A stretch of 48,553 nucleotides of DNA, taken from Candidatus Rokuibacteriota bacterium. GTDB taxonomy: Bacteria > Methylomirabilota > Methylomirabilia > Rokubacteriales > CSP1-6. Below are positions 31,829-39,561 of this stretch, piece by piece. Location: assembly GCA_016193045.1 (NCBI GenBank), contig JACPSW010000051.1:1-48553 (forward strand), given 5' to 3'. How positions within the stretch are numbered: position 1 is the stretch's first letter; each line of letters starts with the position of its first letter. A model generated the notes under the pieces. It had not been told where the DNA came from and made no database searches. It saw only the letters and a list, made by a program, of their open reading frames with translations. Both the position numbers and the translations under genes were made by a program.

Positions 31829-32626
31829 ATGGAGATCGTCCGGATTCCTGAGGCCAAGGAGTTCTCCGCCGAGGAGCAAACGGTCATGGAGGGGATGAAG
31901 GACTGGTACAAGATCGACTTCGTCCCCAAGATGAGCCGGGTCATGCGCGTCCACAAGGACTTCGGCAAAGGCTACGGCCGCGCCACCCGGCGCGCCATGG
32001 CGGACGGGGCGCTCAGCCGGAAGCAGAAGGAGATGATCGCGGCGACGGTGAGCGCGGTCAACGTCTGCGAGTACTGAACCGTCGCCCACGTCGCAGCCGG
32101 GAAGCTGCAAGGCTACGCCGACGATCAGGCCTGGTACGAACTCTCCTACACCATCGGGCTCACCCACGGGATGAACACGCTCGCCGACAGCCTGGGCCTC
32201 GCCCCCGAGTTTTTCGGGGAGGCCCGGCGCGCCCCGCTCATCCCGCTCGTGGACCCGTTCACGGCGGCGCCCGAGGTCAAGCTGATCCTCGAGGAGGCGC
32301 GGGCTTTCTTCGCGATGGAGTGGGCGCCGGCGGTGTTCCTCGCCATGGCCCACGACCCGGGCTATCTCGCCGACTACTGGCTCGCGGTGAAGGGGATCTT
32401 CACGGACGGCGCCCTGGACCGCCTGACGAAGGAGGTCATGGCCTTCGCCGCCTCCGTGACCGCCGGCTCGAGCTACGGCGCAGACTTTCACTTGAGGGAG
32501 ATGCGACGGCTCGGCGCCTCCGAGCGCGCCGTGATCGAGGCCCTGGAGGTCACCCAGCTCTTCAACGGCTTCACCAAGATCGCCGACACGCTCCGGCTCA
32601 CCCCCGACTTCAACCCTCGCCCATAA
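31829..32626 (+). CDS. Two-domain AhpD/carboxymuconolactone-decarboxylase-family protein with UGA (selenocysteine) in CxxU
   Basis: Read through TGA 32075-32077, a 265-residue protein with two CMD/AhpD-like domains. The first has VNVC80-EY-U83-TVAH87: the family motif is CxxCxxxH, so UGA replaces the second, peroxidatic-type Cys and the proton-relay His is kept. The second domain keeps the spacing and His but reads SSYGADFH, with no Cys, so the first domain is the catalytic one. No other stop lies between 32078 and 32626. SECIS-like hairpin at 32093-32108. Start ATG 31829 has AAGGAG upstream. Expected role: peroxidase-like thiol/selenol redox enzyme. Stopping at the UGA would lose the conserved His and the whole second domain. 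Confidence 0.85.
32093..32108 (+). promoter_or_regulatory. SECIS-like hairpin downstream of the UGA codon
   Basis: GCAGC/GCTGC (5 bp) with loop CGGGAA starting 15 nt after the UGA, loop at nt 21-26. Weaker than the other two and without the AGGT apex, but at the right distance and with exposed G residues in the loop. Confidence 0.5.
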
Positions 32627-32639
32627 GGAGCGACCGCTC

Positions 32640-33737
32640 ATGCCTCGTCGCGCGCACACGGTGGGCATCATCGGGCTCGGCTTCGGCCGCGCCCACATCC
32701 CGGCCTTCCAGGCCAGCGGCTGCGAGGTCGTGGCCGTCTGCCAGCGCAACCTCGCCCAGGCCAAGGCCATCGCGGACAAGTACGGGGTTCCCCGGGTCTT
32801 CGAAGGGTGGGAGGAGATGCTGGCCAAGGCTCGCCCCGAGATCGTGGTCATCGCGACGCCGCCCCACCTCCATCGGGCCATCGCGCTCCAGGCCCTGGCC
32901 CGGGGCGCCCACGTCCTCTGCGAAAAGCCGCTGGCGATGACGCGGGACGAGGCGCGGGCGATGGTGGAGGCCGCCGCCCGCGCCGGGCGCGTGGCAATGA
33001 CGTGCTTCAACTGGCGCTTTCCGGCCGCCACGCAGCGCCTCCACGCGATGGTCGAGGAGGGCTTCCTCGGCACGCTGTTCCACGCGAGCCTGCGCTACCT
33101 CGTTCCCCGGTGGGCGGACGAGGCGACGCCCCCGACGTGGCGCATGGACCGAGCGCAGGCCGGCCACGGCGCCATGGGTGACCTGGGCGTTCACCTGGTG
33201 GATCTGACGCGCTGGAACTTCGGCGAGATCGTCCGCGTGTCGGCGCGGTCCGGGATCGCTTATCCCTCGCGGAGCGTGCCCGGAGGAGCGAAGCCCGCCG
33301 ATGCCGAGGACCTCTGCGCCGTGACGGCGCAACTCGCCTCCGGAGCCCTGGTGACCCTGCTGGTGAGTCGCGCCGCCCGCGGCGCGAACGAGCAGACCCT
33401 CGAGGCGTACGGCAGCCAGGGCGCGCTCTCGTTCCGGCTCAGGCGCGCGGGGGCGCGCTGGTACAAGGGGGACCTCCGCGCCGCCTCGGGGAGCGCTGCG
33501 GCCTTCGAGCCCGTGAAAGTCCCCGCGGGGCTCCCGCGCTCTGCCGGGGAAGGCGATCAGCTTGAGGTGACGGGCAAGGCGACGATCGCGCCGCTCGTGA
33601 AGCGCTTCCTGGCGGGGATCCGGAAGGGAGAAAAGCCCTCACCGTCCTTCGAGGACGGGATGCGGGCCCAGACGGTGCTCGACGCGGTGCTGGAGTCCGC
33701 CTCCCGCGGCGCCTGGGTCGACGTCGACAGGGCCTAG
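32640..33737 (+). CDS. Gfo/Idh/MocA-family NAD(P)-dependent oxidoreductase
   Basis: 365 residues. The N-terminal Rossmann motif is GIIGLGFGRAH, the dehydrogenase signature CEKPLA follows, and the C-terminal domain has GVHLVDLTRW with the usual Asp/His pair. The family oxidises sugars, inositols or related diols. The substrate is not predictable. AAGGAG precedes the ATG, 13 bp after the selenoprotein stop, so the two are likely co-transcribed. Convergent with the HisN-like phosphatase. Confidence 0.9.
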   Translation: MPRRAHTVGIIGLGFGRAHIPAFQASGCEVVAVCQRNLAQAKAIADKYGVPRVFEGWEEMLAKARPEIVVIATPPHLHRAIALQALARGAHVLCEKPLAMTRDEARAMVEAAARAGRVAMTCFNWRFPAATQRLHAMVEEGFLGTLFHASLRYLVPRWADEATPPTWRMDRAQAGHGAMGDLGVHLVDLTRWNFGEIVRVSARSGIAYPSRSVPGGAKPADAEDLCAVTAQLASGALVTLLVSRAARGANEQTLEAYGSQGALSFRLRRAGARWYKGDLRAASGSAAAFEPVKVPAGLPRSAGEGDQLEVTGKATIAPLVKRFLAGIRKGEKPSPSFEDGMRAQTVLDAVLESASRGAWVDVDRA

Positions 33738-33744
33738 CCTAGGC

Positions 33745-34506
33745 CTAGCGACTGCGGATCAGCGAGAGGGCGGCGTCGTGGAGCCGGCCGTTGCTCGCCA
33801 GGGCCGTCCCTGAATAGATCGACGGCGTCCCGGCGAAGTCGGTGAAGCGTCCTCCCGCCTCCTCCACCAGGACCTTCACCGGCGCCAGGTCCCACGGCTT
33901 CAGGTCCGGCGCCTCTACGGCGACATCCGCCTTCCCCTCGGCCACGACCGTGTAGCACATGAAGTCCCCGAAGCCGCGCTGGCGGTCCGTGGCGTCCACC
34001 AGCCGGGTGAATGCATCCCAGTGACCGCTCCGCCGGATGAGGTTCAGGCTCGCGTGGATCAACGTGGCCCTTTCCAGCGAGGACACCTCTGAGACGCGGA
34101 GACGCTCCCCGCCCAGGAACGCCCCCTGACCCTTCCGCGCGGTCCACAGCTCGCCGCTCACCGGGTTCAGGATCACGCCGGCCGTGACCTCCCCGCGCTC
34201 CTCCAGCGCGATCAGCACGGCCCAGATCGGGATCCCGCGGACGAAGTTGCGCGTCCCGTCGATGGGATCGACGATCCAGCGGACCTCCTTCGAGCCCCGG
34301 GCCCCCAGCTCCTCGCCGAGGAAGCCGTGCTCCGGGAAGGCCCGGCCGAGGACCTCGACGATGACCTGCTCGGCCTCGCGGTCAGCCTGCGTCACAGGGG
34401 ATCGGTCCGGCTTGAGCGTCACCTCCACCCCACGCCGGAAGTACTTCAGCCCGACCTCCCCGCCCGCACGCGCGGCCTCCACCGCGACCTCAAGCATCCT
34501 GTCCAA
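33745..34506 (-). CDS. Inositol-monophosphatase-family phosphatase, histidinol-phosphatase (HisN)-like
   Basis: About 253 residues. Metal-binding motifs are LGEELGARGS, WIVDPIDGTRNFVRG and the C-terminal KPWDLAPVKVLVEEAGG. The GGFTDFAGT-like loop (GRFTDFAGTPSIYSG) is common in HisN-type enzymes, so histidinol phosphate or inositol phosphate is the likely substrate. The TTG at 34506 is chosen because AGGAGG lies five bases upstream; the next ATG at 34497 is 14 bases away. The end of a nucleotidyltransferase remnant overlaps its start. Confidence 0.85.
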   Translation of the reverse strand: MDRMLEVAVEAARAGGEVGLKYFRRGVEVTLKPDRSPVTQADREAEQVIVEVLGRAFPEHGFLGEELGARGSKEVRWIVDPIDGTRNFVRGIPIWAVLIALEERGEVTAGVILNPVSGELWTARKGQGAFLGGERLRVSEVSSLERATLIHASLNLIRRSGHWDAFTRLVDATDRQRGFGDFMCYTVVAEGKADVAVEAPDLKPWDLAPVKVLVEEAGGRFTDFAGTPSIYSGTALASNGRLHDAALSLIRSR

Positions 34507-34800
34507 ATTTCCCTCCTCTGAGGATGTAGCCGAGCTCCTGGTGGACTCCGAGCCGCCGCGCCCAAAGATCAAGATGCTCTTCGTCGAGCCGCCCCTGCTG
34601 TTCCTCCACGATGGACACCGAATCGATGAGGTCCTGTGGACGCTGAGCCCTGATCTTCTGGATGACCAAGTCCTCGGGGGAGACCACCCACAACCCACCC
34701 CATGAGGAGGGCGATCCCCTCGAGCTTTTCCTCCTGTGGGAGACCGAACGCTGGATCATGGCGGCACTCGTCGCGCACGAGGTCGAGCTTGCGGAGCCAG
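34490..34800 (-). pseudogene. Frameshifted remnant of a nucleotidyltransferase (AbiEii/DUF6036-like)
   Basis: In one frame the segment VVSPEDLVIQKIRAQRPQD followed by LIDSVSIVEEQQGRLDEEHL and WARRLGV matches the C-terminal helical part of AbiEii-like/DUF6036 nucleotidyltransferases, where SPEDL-I-K and RPQDL-D are conserved. The upstream part appears in another frame (LRKLDLVRDECRHD, then LPQEEKLEGIALLMG). The catalytic GSxxxxxDxD end is missing, and the left part runs into the acyl-CoA dehydrogenase 3' end. It is probably decayed and without function, although an open frame of 89 codons remains at 34490-34759. Confidence 0.5.
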
Positions 34801-34821
34801 AAGGGGGGAGTCCAGGTCACG

Positions 34822-36018
34822 CTAGCCTTTGGGGAGTCCGAGGATGCGCTCGCCGACGATGTTTTTCTGGATCTCCGTGGTCCCGCCGGCGATGCCGAAG
34901 CGGAGCGCGAAGAGGGCCTGGAAGGCCCAGCGCCCGCCATCGGGCGCCCCCGGCGCGCCGCGCCACAGCTGATGCGCGGGGCCGAGGATCCGGGTCGCCG
35001 CCTCCGCCATCTTCTTGTACGTCTCGGTGAACGCGAGCTTCAGCACCGAGCCTTCGGGCCCCGGCGCCTCGCCGCGGAGCTGGCGGGTGATATAGCGGAG
35101 CCCCGTGAGCCGGAGCGCCCGGCCCTCGATGTACACCTGCGCCAGGGTCTGACGGAGCATCGGGTCGGTCGAGGCCACGCCGCCATCGCGCGGCCAGCGC
35201 CGCGCCAGGCCGAGCACACTGTTCACGTACTGGTGGAGGATCACCGTATTCCCGATCGCCATCCGCTCGTGCATCAGCACCGTGATCGCGACGTCCCAAC
35301 CGCCGTTCAGGACGCCGAGCAGGTTCGCCCGGGGCACCCGGACCTGATCGAAGAACACCTCGCTGAACTCGGCATCCCCGGTGATCTGGACCAGCGGCCG
35401 GATCGTGATGCCGGGACTCTTCATGTCCACCAGGAGGCAGGAGATTCCCTTGTGCTTCGGCGCCGCGGGGTCGGTGCGCACGAGGAGGATGCAGGAGTGG
35501 GAGCGGTGGGCGTTGGAGGTCCAGACCTTCTGGCCGCTCACCACGAAGTGGTCGCGGTCCAGGACCGCCCGCGTCGAGAGGTTGGCCAGATCGCTCCCCG
35601 CTCCGGGCTCGGAGAAGCCCTGGCACCAGATCTCGTCGGCGGCGAGGATGGGCCGGAGCCGGCGCGCCTTCTGCTCCTCCGTCCCGTGGTGGATGACGGC
35701 GGGCCCCACCATCGTCAGGCCGATCATGTTGACGCCGGGCGGCGCGCCGGCGCCGATCATCTCCTCGGCGAAGATCATCTGCTCCACGAGGCTCGCGCCG
35801 CGCCCCCCGTACTCCTTGGGCCAGTGGATCCCCACCCAGCCCCCCGCGTGCAGGCGCTTGTGCCAGGCGAGGCTCGCATCGAACGATTTGTCGGGGTGGA
35901 AGGTCAGCTCGTCGTCGGAGGGCGGGAACCGCTTCCGGTGCTCGGGCAGGTTTCGCTGGAGCCACTCGCCGAGCTCCCGGCGGAACCCCTCCTCGCGCTC
36001 GCTGTAGCCGAAGTCCAT
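34822..36018 (-). CDS. Acyl-CoA dehydrogenase
   Basis: 398 residues. The N-terminal helical domain, the FAD-binding WCQGFSEPGAGSDLA and KVWTSNA strands, and the C-terminal GGTTEIQKNIVGERILGLP are all conserved. The family's usual C-terminal catalytic Glu (YEGT) is replaced by GIAGGTTEIQ, as in several actinobacterial FadE-like enzymes, so substrate may be unusual (steroid side chain or branched acyl-CoA). Divergent genes flank it; the cupin at 36036 lies just upstream on the same strand. No electron-transfer flavoprotein gene is nearby. Confidence 0.9.
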   Translation of the reverse strand: MDFGYSEREEGFRRELGEWLQRNLPEHRKRFPPSDDELTFHPDKSFDASLAWHKRLHAGGWVGIHWPKEYGGRGASLVEQMIFAEEMIGAGAPPGVNMIGLTMVGPAVIHHGTEEQKARRLRPILAADEIWCQGFSEPGAGSDLANLSTRAVLDRDHFVVSGQKVWTSNAHRSHSCILLVRTDPAAPKHKGISCLLVDMKSPGITIRPLVQITGDAEFSEVFFDQVRVPRANLLGVLNGGWDVAITVLMHERMAIGNTVILHQYVNSVLGLARRWPRDGGVASTDPMLRQTLAQVYIEGRALRLTGLRYITRQLRGEAPGPEGSVLKLAFTETYKKMAEAATRILGPAHQLWRGAPGAPDGGRWAFQALFALRFGIAGGTTEIQKNIVGERILGLPKG

Positions 36019-36035
36019 GGCAGGCTTATTCTACC

Positions 36036-36422
36036 TCAGCGCGCCGGATCGAGATGAACGGCAAGGGCGCGCGCCCCGCGCCCGCTCACGTTCCTGACGT
36101 TGTGGTCGGTGCGCGCCGGCTTCCAGAACGCCTGGCCCGCCTTGAGCGCGCGGGCGCGCCCGCCCGCCGGCACCTCCTCCAGCTCTCCCTCGAGTATCAC
36201 GAAAACGGTGGGGCCAGGGTGGACGTGGCGGCCGGTCTCAGCCCCCGGTTCCCAGTGATCCAGGTTCACGTACACCCGCGCGCGTTTCGGGATCTCGTCC
36301 GTCGAGAGGTCCAAGAGCGCGTCCGCCCACATGCGGGGCTTGGCTTCGGAGCGGACCCGCTCCACGGCGATCCCTGCGACGAAGGCGGCGAGCACCCCGA
36401 CGATGACAAGGACCCGCTTCAT
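36036..36422 (-). CDS. Membrane-anchored or exported single-domain cupin
   Basis: 128 residues. An N-terminal hydrophobic helix (VLVIVGVLAAFVAGIAV) without a clear cleavage site, then a cupin with the metal motif TGRHVHPGPTVFVILEGEL and a second His in ARTDHNVRNVSG. Function unknown; such proteins bind a metal and a small ligand. ATG 36422 follows a GGAGGCG-type site. It shares the divergent spacer with the SDR gene at 36490. Confidence 0.75.
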   Translation of the reverse strand: MKRVLVIVGVLAAFVAGIAVERVRSEAKPRMWADALLDLSTDEIPKRARVYVNLDHWEPGAETGRHVHPGPTVFVILEGELEEVPAGGRARALKAGQAFWKPARTDHNVRNVSGRGARALAVHLDPAR

Positions 36423-36441
36423 TCCTCGCCTCCTTCTGGTA

Positions 36442-36447
36442 TATACT
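36442..36447 (+). promoter_or_regulatory. -10 box TATACT for the SDR gene
   Basis: TATACT in the 67-bp divergent spacer, with no convincing -35. The leader would contain GGAGGA ahead of ATG 36490. Confidence 0.3.
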
Positions 36448-36489
36448 GCGCGCGCACTCTAATCTCTTCTCCTGCGGAGGATCCGATCC

Positions 36490-37257
36490 ATGAAACTCTC
36501 CGATGCTACTGCCGTGATCACCGGGGGGGCCTCCGGCCTCGGAAAGGCGACGGCCGAGCTCCTGGTCGGCGCCGGGGGCCGGGTGGCGCTCCTGGACCTG
36601 CCGACGTCCAAGGGGCGCGAGCTGGCCGCCACGCTGGGAAAGCAGGCGACGTTCGCCCCCACGGATGTCACCAACGCGGAGCACGTCGAAGCCGCCCTGG
36701 CCCTCGCCACCGAACGCTTCGGCCCCCTCACGGTCCTGGTGAATTGCGCCGGGATCGGCACGGCGATCCGGACCGTCACGAAGGGTGGGCCCCACCCTCT
36801 CGACGTCTTCACGTTCACGATCCAGGTGAATCTGATCGGGACCTTCAACTGCATCCGGCTCGCCGCGGCCCGCATGATGGGAAACCAGCCCAACGAGGAC
36901 GGCGAGCGGGGCGTGATCATCAACACCGCATCGGTCGCGGCCTTCGACGGACAGATCGGCCAGGCCGCCTACTCGGCTTCCAAGGGCGGCATCGTCGGCA
37001 TGACCCTTCCCATCGCCCGCGACCTGGCGGGCTACGGCATCCGCGTGGTCACCATCGCGCCGGGGCTCTTCGACACTCCGCTGCTCGCCATGCTGCCCGA
37101 GCCCGCGCGCCAATCCCTGGCCCAGCAGACCCCCTTCCCGCAGCGGTTCGGGCGCCCGTCGGAGTACGCCGCCCTGGCCGCCCACATCATCGAGAACGCG
37201 ATGCTCAACGGGGAGACCATCCGTCTCGACGGCGCCATCCGCATGGCCCCCCGCTGA
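36490..37257 (+). CDS. Short-chain dehydrogenase, type 2 3-hydroxyacyl-CoA dehydrogenase-like
   Basis: 255 residues. NAD-binding [10 protein letters not shown] (11-20), NCAGIG, catalytic Tyr161-Lys165 in YSASKGG, and the C-terminal [18 protein letters not shown] are conserved. The long insert with [23 protein letters not shown] is characteristic of the HSD17B10-like group that oxidises 3-hydroxyacyl-CoA or hydroxysteroids. Together with the acyl-CoA dehydrogenase it fits a beta-oxidation type step. GCGGAGGATCC precedes the ATG. Confidence 0.9.
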   Translation: MKLSDATAVITGGASGLGKATAELLVGAGGRVALLDLPTSKGRELAATLGKQATFAPTDVTNAEHVEAALALATERFGPLTVLVNCAGIGTAIRTVTKGGPHPLDVFTFTIQVNLIGTFNCIRLAAARMMGNQPNEDGERGVIINTASVAAFDGQIGQAAYSASKGGIVGMTLPIARDLAGYGIRVVTIAPGLFDTPLLAMLPEPARQSLAQQTPFPQRFGRPSEYAALAAHIIENAMLNGETIRLDGAIRMAPR

Positions 37258-37287
37258 GCGCTCCGGTCGGCTGGACGGGGGTGCGCG

Positions 37288-37677
37288 TCACGCCGGCCAT
37301 TCCCCGCGCTCCTGGAGGACCCGCTTGGCCATCTTCAGGCCCTCCACCATGACGGGGGCGCCGCCGTAGACGAGCATCTGGAAGATCACCTCGGCGATCT
37401 CCTCCTTCGTCGCCCCGACGTTCCGCGCGGCGTGAATGTGCAGGCGGAGCTCGTCCGCGCGGTTGAGCACGGTCAGCGCGGCCACCACGCAGAGCTCCCG
37501 TTGCTTCTGGGAAAGCACCTCGCGGCTGTATAGCCGGCCGGTGTAGAACATGGAGATTTCCTTGGCCAGCTCCTTGTCGAACTGCCGCCAGAGCGCGTAG
37601 CCGCCCTCGCTCGTGTCCACGCCCCGGAAGAGCAGGTCGGCGGTCTTCCGGGTCTTCTCTTTGAGATCGTCGCTCAT
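37288..37677 (-). CDS. Carboxymuconolactone-decarboxylase-family protein
   Basis: 129 residues, ending near the SDR 3' end. The CMD pattern is VVAALTVLNRADELRLHIHAARNVGATKEEI, the true decarboxylase-type form with Glu and His instead of the AhpD CxxC, so it is a non-redox CMD relative. The start is ATG 37677 because AGGAG lies six bases upstream; ATG 37683 overlaps the spacer. The AGGAG overlaps the T of the TAG in the left target duplication of element copy 4, so the ribosome site survived insertion intact. Confidence 0.8.
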   Translation of the reverse strand: MSDDLKEKTRKTADLLFRGVDTSEGGYALWRQFDKELAKEISMFYTGRLYSREVLSQKQRELCVVAALTVLNRADELRLHIHAARNVGATKEEIAEVIFQMLVYGGAPVMVEGLKMAKRVLQERGEWPA

Positions 37678-37690
37678 GGCCATCTCCTAG

Positions 37691-37901
37691 CCTGCATTAT
37701 TCACGAGCCATAGTCGAGTGTAGGGGGCGGGGCCTGTCGCAGGGTGCAGCCCCCGTGGGTCCGGCTCCGTCACCCACTCGCCCGAACGCCGCGCTGCGCG
37801 CGGCGGACGGGACGAGGGGGGCCCACTGCGCGCGGCCCCGTGGGGGCTGCACCCCGCGCCACCCGCCCGGTCGCGCCATCGCCGTTCGTGAATAATACGC
37901 G
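37691..37901 (+). mobile_element. 211-bp non-autonomous inverted-repeat element, copy 4
   Basis: Bounded by CTAG at 37687-37690 and 37902-37905, same orientation as copies 1 and 2. It nearly matches copy 1 (one base change in the left end, CACGAGCC). Unlike the other copies it lies inside a gene: it interrupts the 3' end of the hydrolase at 38581-37697 and splits it from the CMD gene. Confidence 0.88.
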
Positions 37902-38581
37902 CTAGAGGGGTGCGCCACGTCCAGGTCCACCGGTTTCACCCCCAGGCACCGGGCGTACTCCGCGGCCCGATCGGGGCGGACGGCGACGTCCTTGAGGCAG
38001 CGGATGTACGTCCGGGGCACCGACACCGCGTAGAAGCCCTTCATGTCCACCCGCTCCACGAATGGCCGCAACGGCTGGGGCGTCAGCAGTGGGAGCGCGG
38101 CTTGGACTACGGGGTGCCCCGGAGGCAGGTCGTTCATCCACCGCGACCAGGCGAAGGCCGCCGGGAACGGGATCGTGCCGTTCCCCCCGCCCCGCGCCAT
38201 CGCGGCCATGAGATCCCGGGTAGATGGGCTCAGATGAACCTCGAACATGCTCCCGCCGTCGGGCAGCACGACCCCGGCGAGGAAGACCAGGTGCGCGACG
38301 CGCGCGGGGGCGACCTCGGCCACCTTGGGGATGACGATCCCGCCCATGGAATGGCCGACGACGATCCCTCGGCTCACTCCCTCCAGGGCCATCGCATCGA
38401 GCACGGCGGCGGCATAGGAAGCGACCGACGCCCGGGAGCGCTCGTGGGCCCGGCGCCCATGCCCCGGCAGCTCCGGCGCGACCACGTGGTGGCCGCGGGC
38501 CCTGAGCCGCGCCGCGACCTCTTCCCAGCACCACGCCCCGTGGGCGGCGCCGTGGACCAGCACGAACTCCTTCTTGATCAC
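37697..38581 (-). CDS. Alpha/beta hydrolase (SABP2/hydroxynitrile-lyase-like) with element-encoded C-terminus
   Basis: The enzyme part is about 226 residues from GTG 38581: VLVHGAAHGAWCWEEVAARL, the nucleophile elbow VVGHSMGGIVI, and a C-terminal His in DVAHPS. These fit the esterase group of methyl-salicylate esterase and hydroxynitrile lyase. After AHPSS the frame enters element copy 4 and runs about 65 further residues to a TGA-type stop at 37697. That tail is not part of the family. Without the element the gene would read AHPSRRWP and stop, overlapping the CMD ATG as ATGA. The start overlaps the DUF1326 stop (GTGA). Activity of the present tailed product is uncertain. Confidence 0.7.
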   Translation of the reverse strand: MIKKEFVLVHGAAHGAWCWEEVAARLRARGHHVVAPELPGHGRRAHERSRASVASYAAAVLDAMALEGVSRGIVVGHSMGGIVIPKVAEVAPARVAHLVFLAGVVLPDGGSMFEVHLSPSTRDLMAAMARGGGNGTIPFPAAFAWSRWMNDLPPGHPVVQAALPLLTPQPLRPFVERVDMKGFYAVSVPRTYIRCLKDVAVRPDRAAEYARCLGVKPVDLDVAHPSSAYYSRTAMARPGGWRGVQPPRGRAQWAPLVPSAARSAAFGRVGDGAGPTGAAPCDRPRPLHSTMARE

Positions 38582-39189
38582 GGGCCGGACCAGCGGATGG
38601 GGGCGTAGTGGCCGTTGCGCCCCGTGTTGTCGAAGGTGAAGGCGTGGTCGCGGTAGCGGCTGGAGGTTCCCCGGGCCGCGGCCAGGCGGCTCGAGGCGAA
38701 GTGGCCGACGTTGTCGAGCCAGACCTCCTGACCCTTGATCCCGATGATCCCCTCCACCGTCACCTCCGCGATCCCCGGCACCAGGAGCCTTCGCGTCTTT
38801 CCCTCGCTGGTAAACGTGATGGGAACGGCTTTCGTGGGCATCCGCTTCGTCATGAGGGGGGCGAACCGGCCGAAGGGACCGCCGGCCTGGGCCGAGCAGA
38901 TCGCCTCCAGCCCCTGGCGCTGCGCCGCGATGGCGCGCTCGTCCACGTAGCAGGCCACCGTCCAGTCTCCCTGAGCCATGACGCCCGGGGTGTAGATGGC
39001 GAGGACGGCGTTGAGACCGTCGAGCGGGGTGTCGCCATAGCGACCCGAGTCCACGTGGAACGCCACGACGACGTCACAGTGTCCCTCCGTGGGGCGCGCC
39101 TGGGCCCGGGAGAGGAGGCACGGGCACAGGACCTCGCAGTTGCAGCTTTCGAAATACTCGCCACTGACCTGCCACGTCGGGTGTGCCAT
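38578..39189 (-). CDS. DUF1326 protein
   Basis: 203 residues. The N-terminal signature YFESCNCEVLCPCLLS is diagnostic of DUF1326 (PF07040), with a CxCxxxCxC cluster that could bind metal. The remaining part alternates strands (AEVTVEGIIGIKGQEVWL). Function unknown. ATG 39189 is preceded by GGGAG. It is the first gene of the minus-strand group DUF1326-hydrolase-(element)-CMD. Confidence 0.85.
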   Translation of the reverse strand: MAHPTWQVSGEYFESCNCEVLCPCLLSRAQARPTEGHCDVVVAFHVDSGRYGDTPLDGLNAVLAIYTPGVMAQGDWTVACYVDERAIAAQRQGLEAICSAQAGGPFGRFAPLMTKRMPTKAVPITFTSEGKTRRLLVPGIAEVTVEGIIGIKGQEVWLDNVGHFASSRLAAARGTSSRYRDHAFTFDNTGRNGHYAPIRWSGP

Positions 39190-39208
39190 GGTTGCTCCCG
39201 GTTCGGGG

Positions 39209-39237
39209 TTGACTCTGAAGGCTCGGCGCCCTATCGT
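39209..39237 (+). promoter_or_regulatory. Sigma-70-like promoter of the truncated alcohol dehydrogenase
   Basis: TTGACT (39209-39214), a 17-bp spacer and TATCGT (39232-39237). Expected start about 39244, giving a leader of only about four nt before ATG 39248. Confidence 0.5.
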
Positions 39238-39247
39238 CTCAAAGACA

Positions 39248-39550
39248 ATGCCTACGATCAAGGCCTCGATCCTCCCCGACCGGAACGCGCCACTCGTGGT
39301 CGAGGAGGTGACCCTCGACGCGCCGAAGACGGGCGAGGTCCTGGTCCGGATCGCGGCCTGCGGCCTCTGCCACTCGGACCTCTCCGTGATCGACGGTACG
39401 CTCCCCCTGCCCACCCCGATCGTCCTCGGCCACGAGGGGGCCGGCGTGGTCGAAGCCGTGGGCCCGGGCGTCACGCTCGGCGAGGTCAATCAGGCCTTCG
39501 ACAACCTCAGGAACGGCGTGAACCTGCGCGGCGTCCTGGTGTTTTCGTGA
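39248..39550 (+). pseudogene. Zinc alcohol dehydrogenase with in-frame deletion of its core
   Basis: 100 codons. Residues 1-76 are a clean N-terminus of a Zn-dependent alcohol dehydrogenase (RIAACGLCHSDLSVID with the catalytic Cys, VLGHEGAGVVEAVGPGVT). The next residues LGEVNQAFDNLRNG and LRGVLVF are the extreme C-terminus of the same family. Roughly 250 residues in between, including the structural-zinc loop and the whole NAD domain, are gone without a frame change. It cannot be an active dehydrogenase. An intact promoter remains upstream. It could be an assembly collapse, but both ends belong to the expected family. Confidence 0.8.
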
Positions 39551-39561
39551 GGTGGCCCCCC

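Noticed and set aside
37288..37677. Fourth selenoprotein candidate in the CMD family
   Set aside because: Its motif is the non-redox Glu/His type and the frame has no internal UGA.
37697..37905. Genuine C-terminal domain of the alpha/beta hydrolase
   Set aside because: The sequence is translation of element copy 4, also found in non-coding positions elsewhere in the window.
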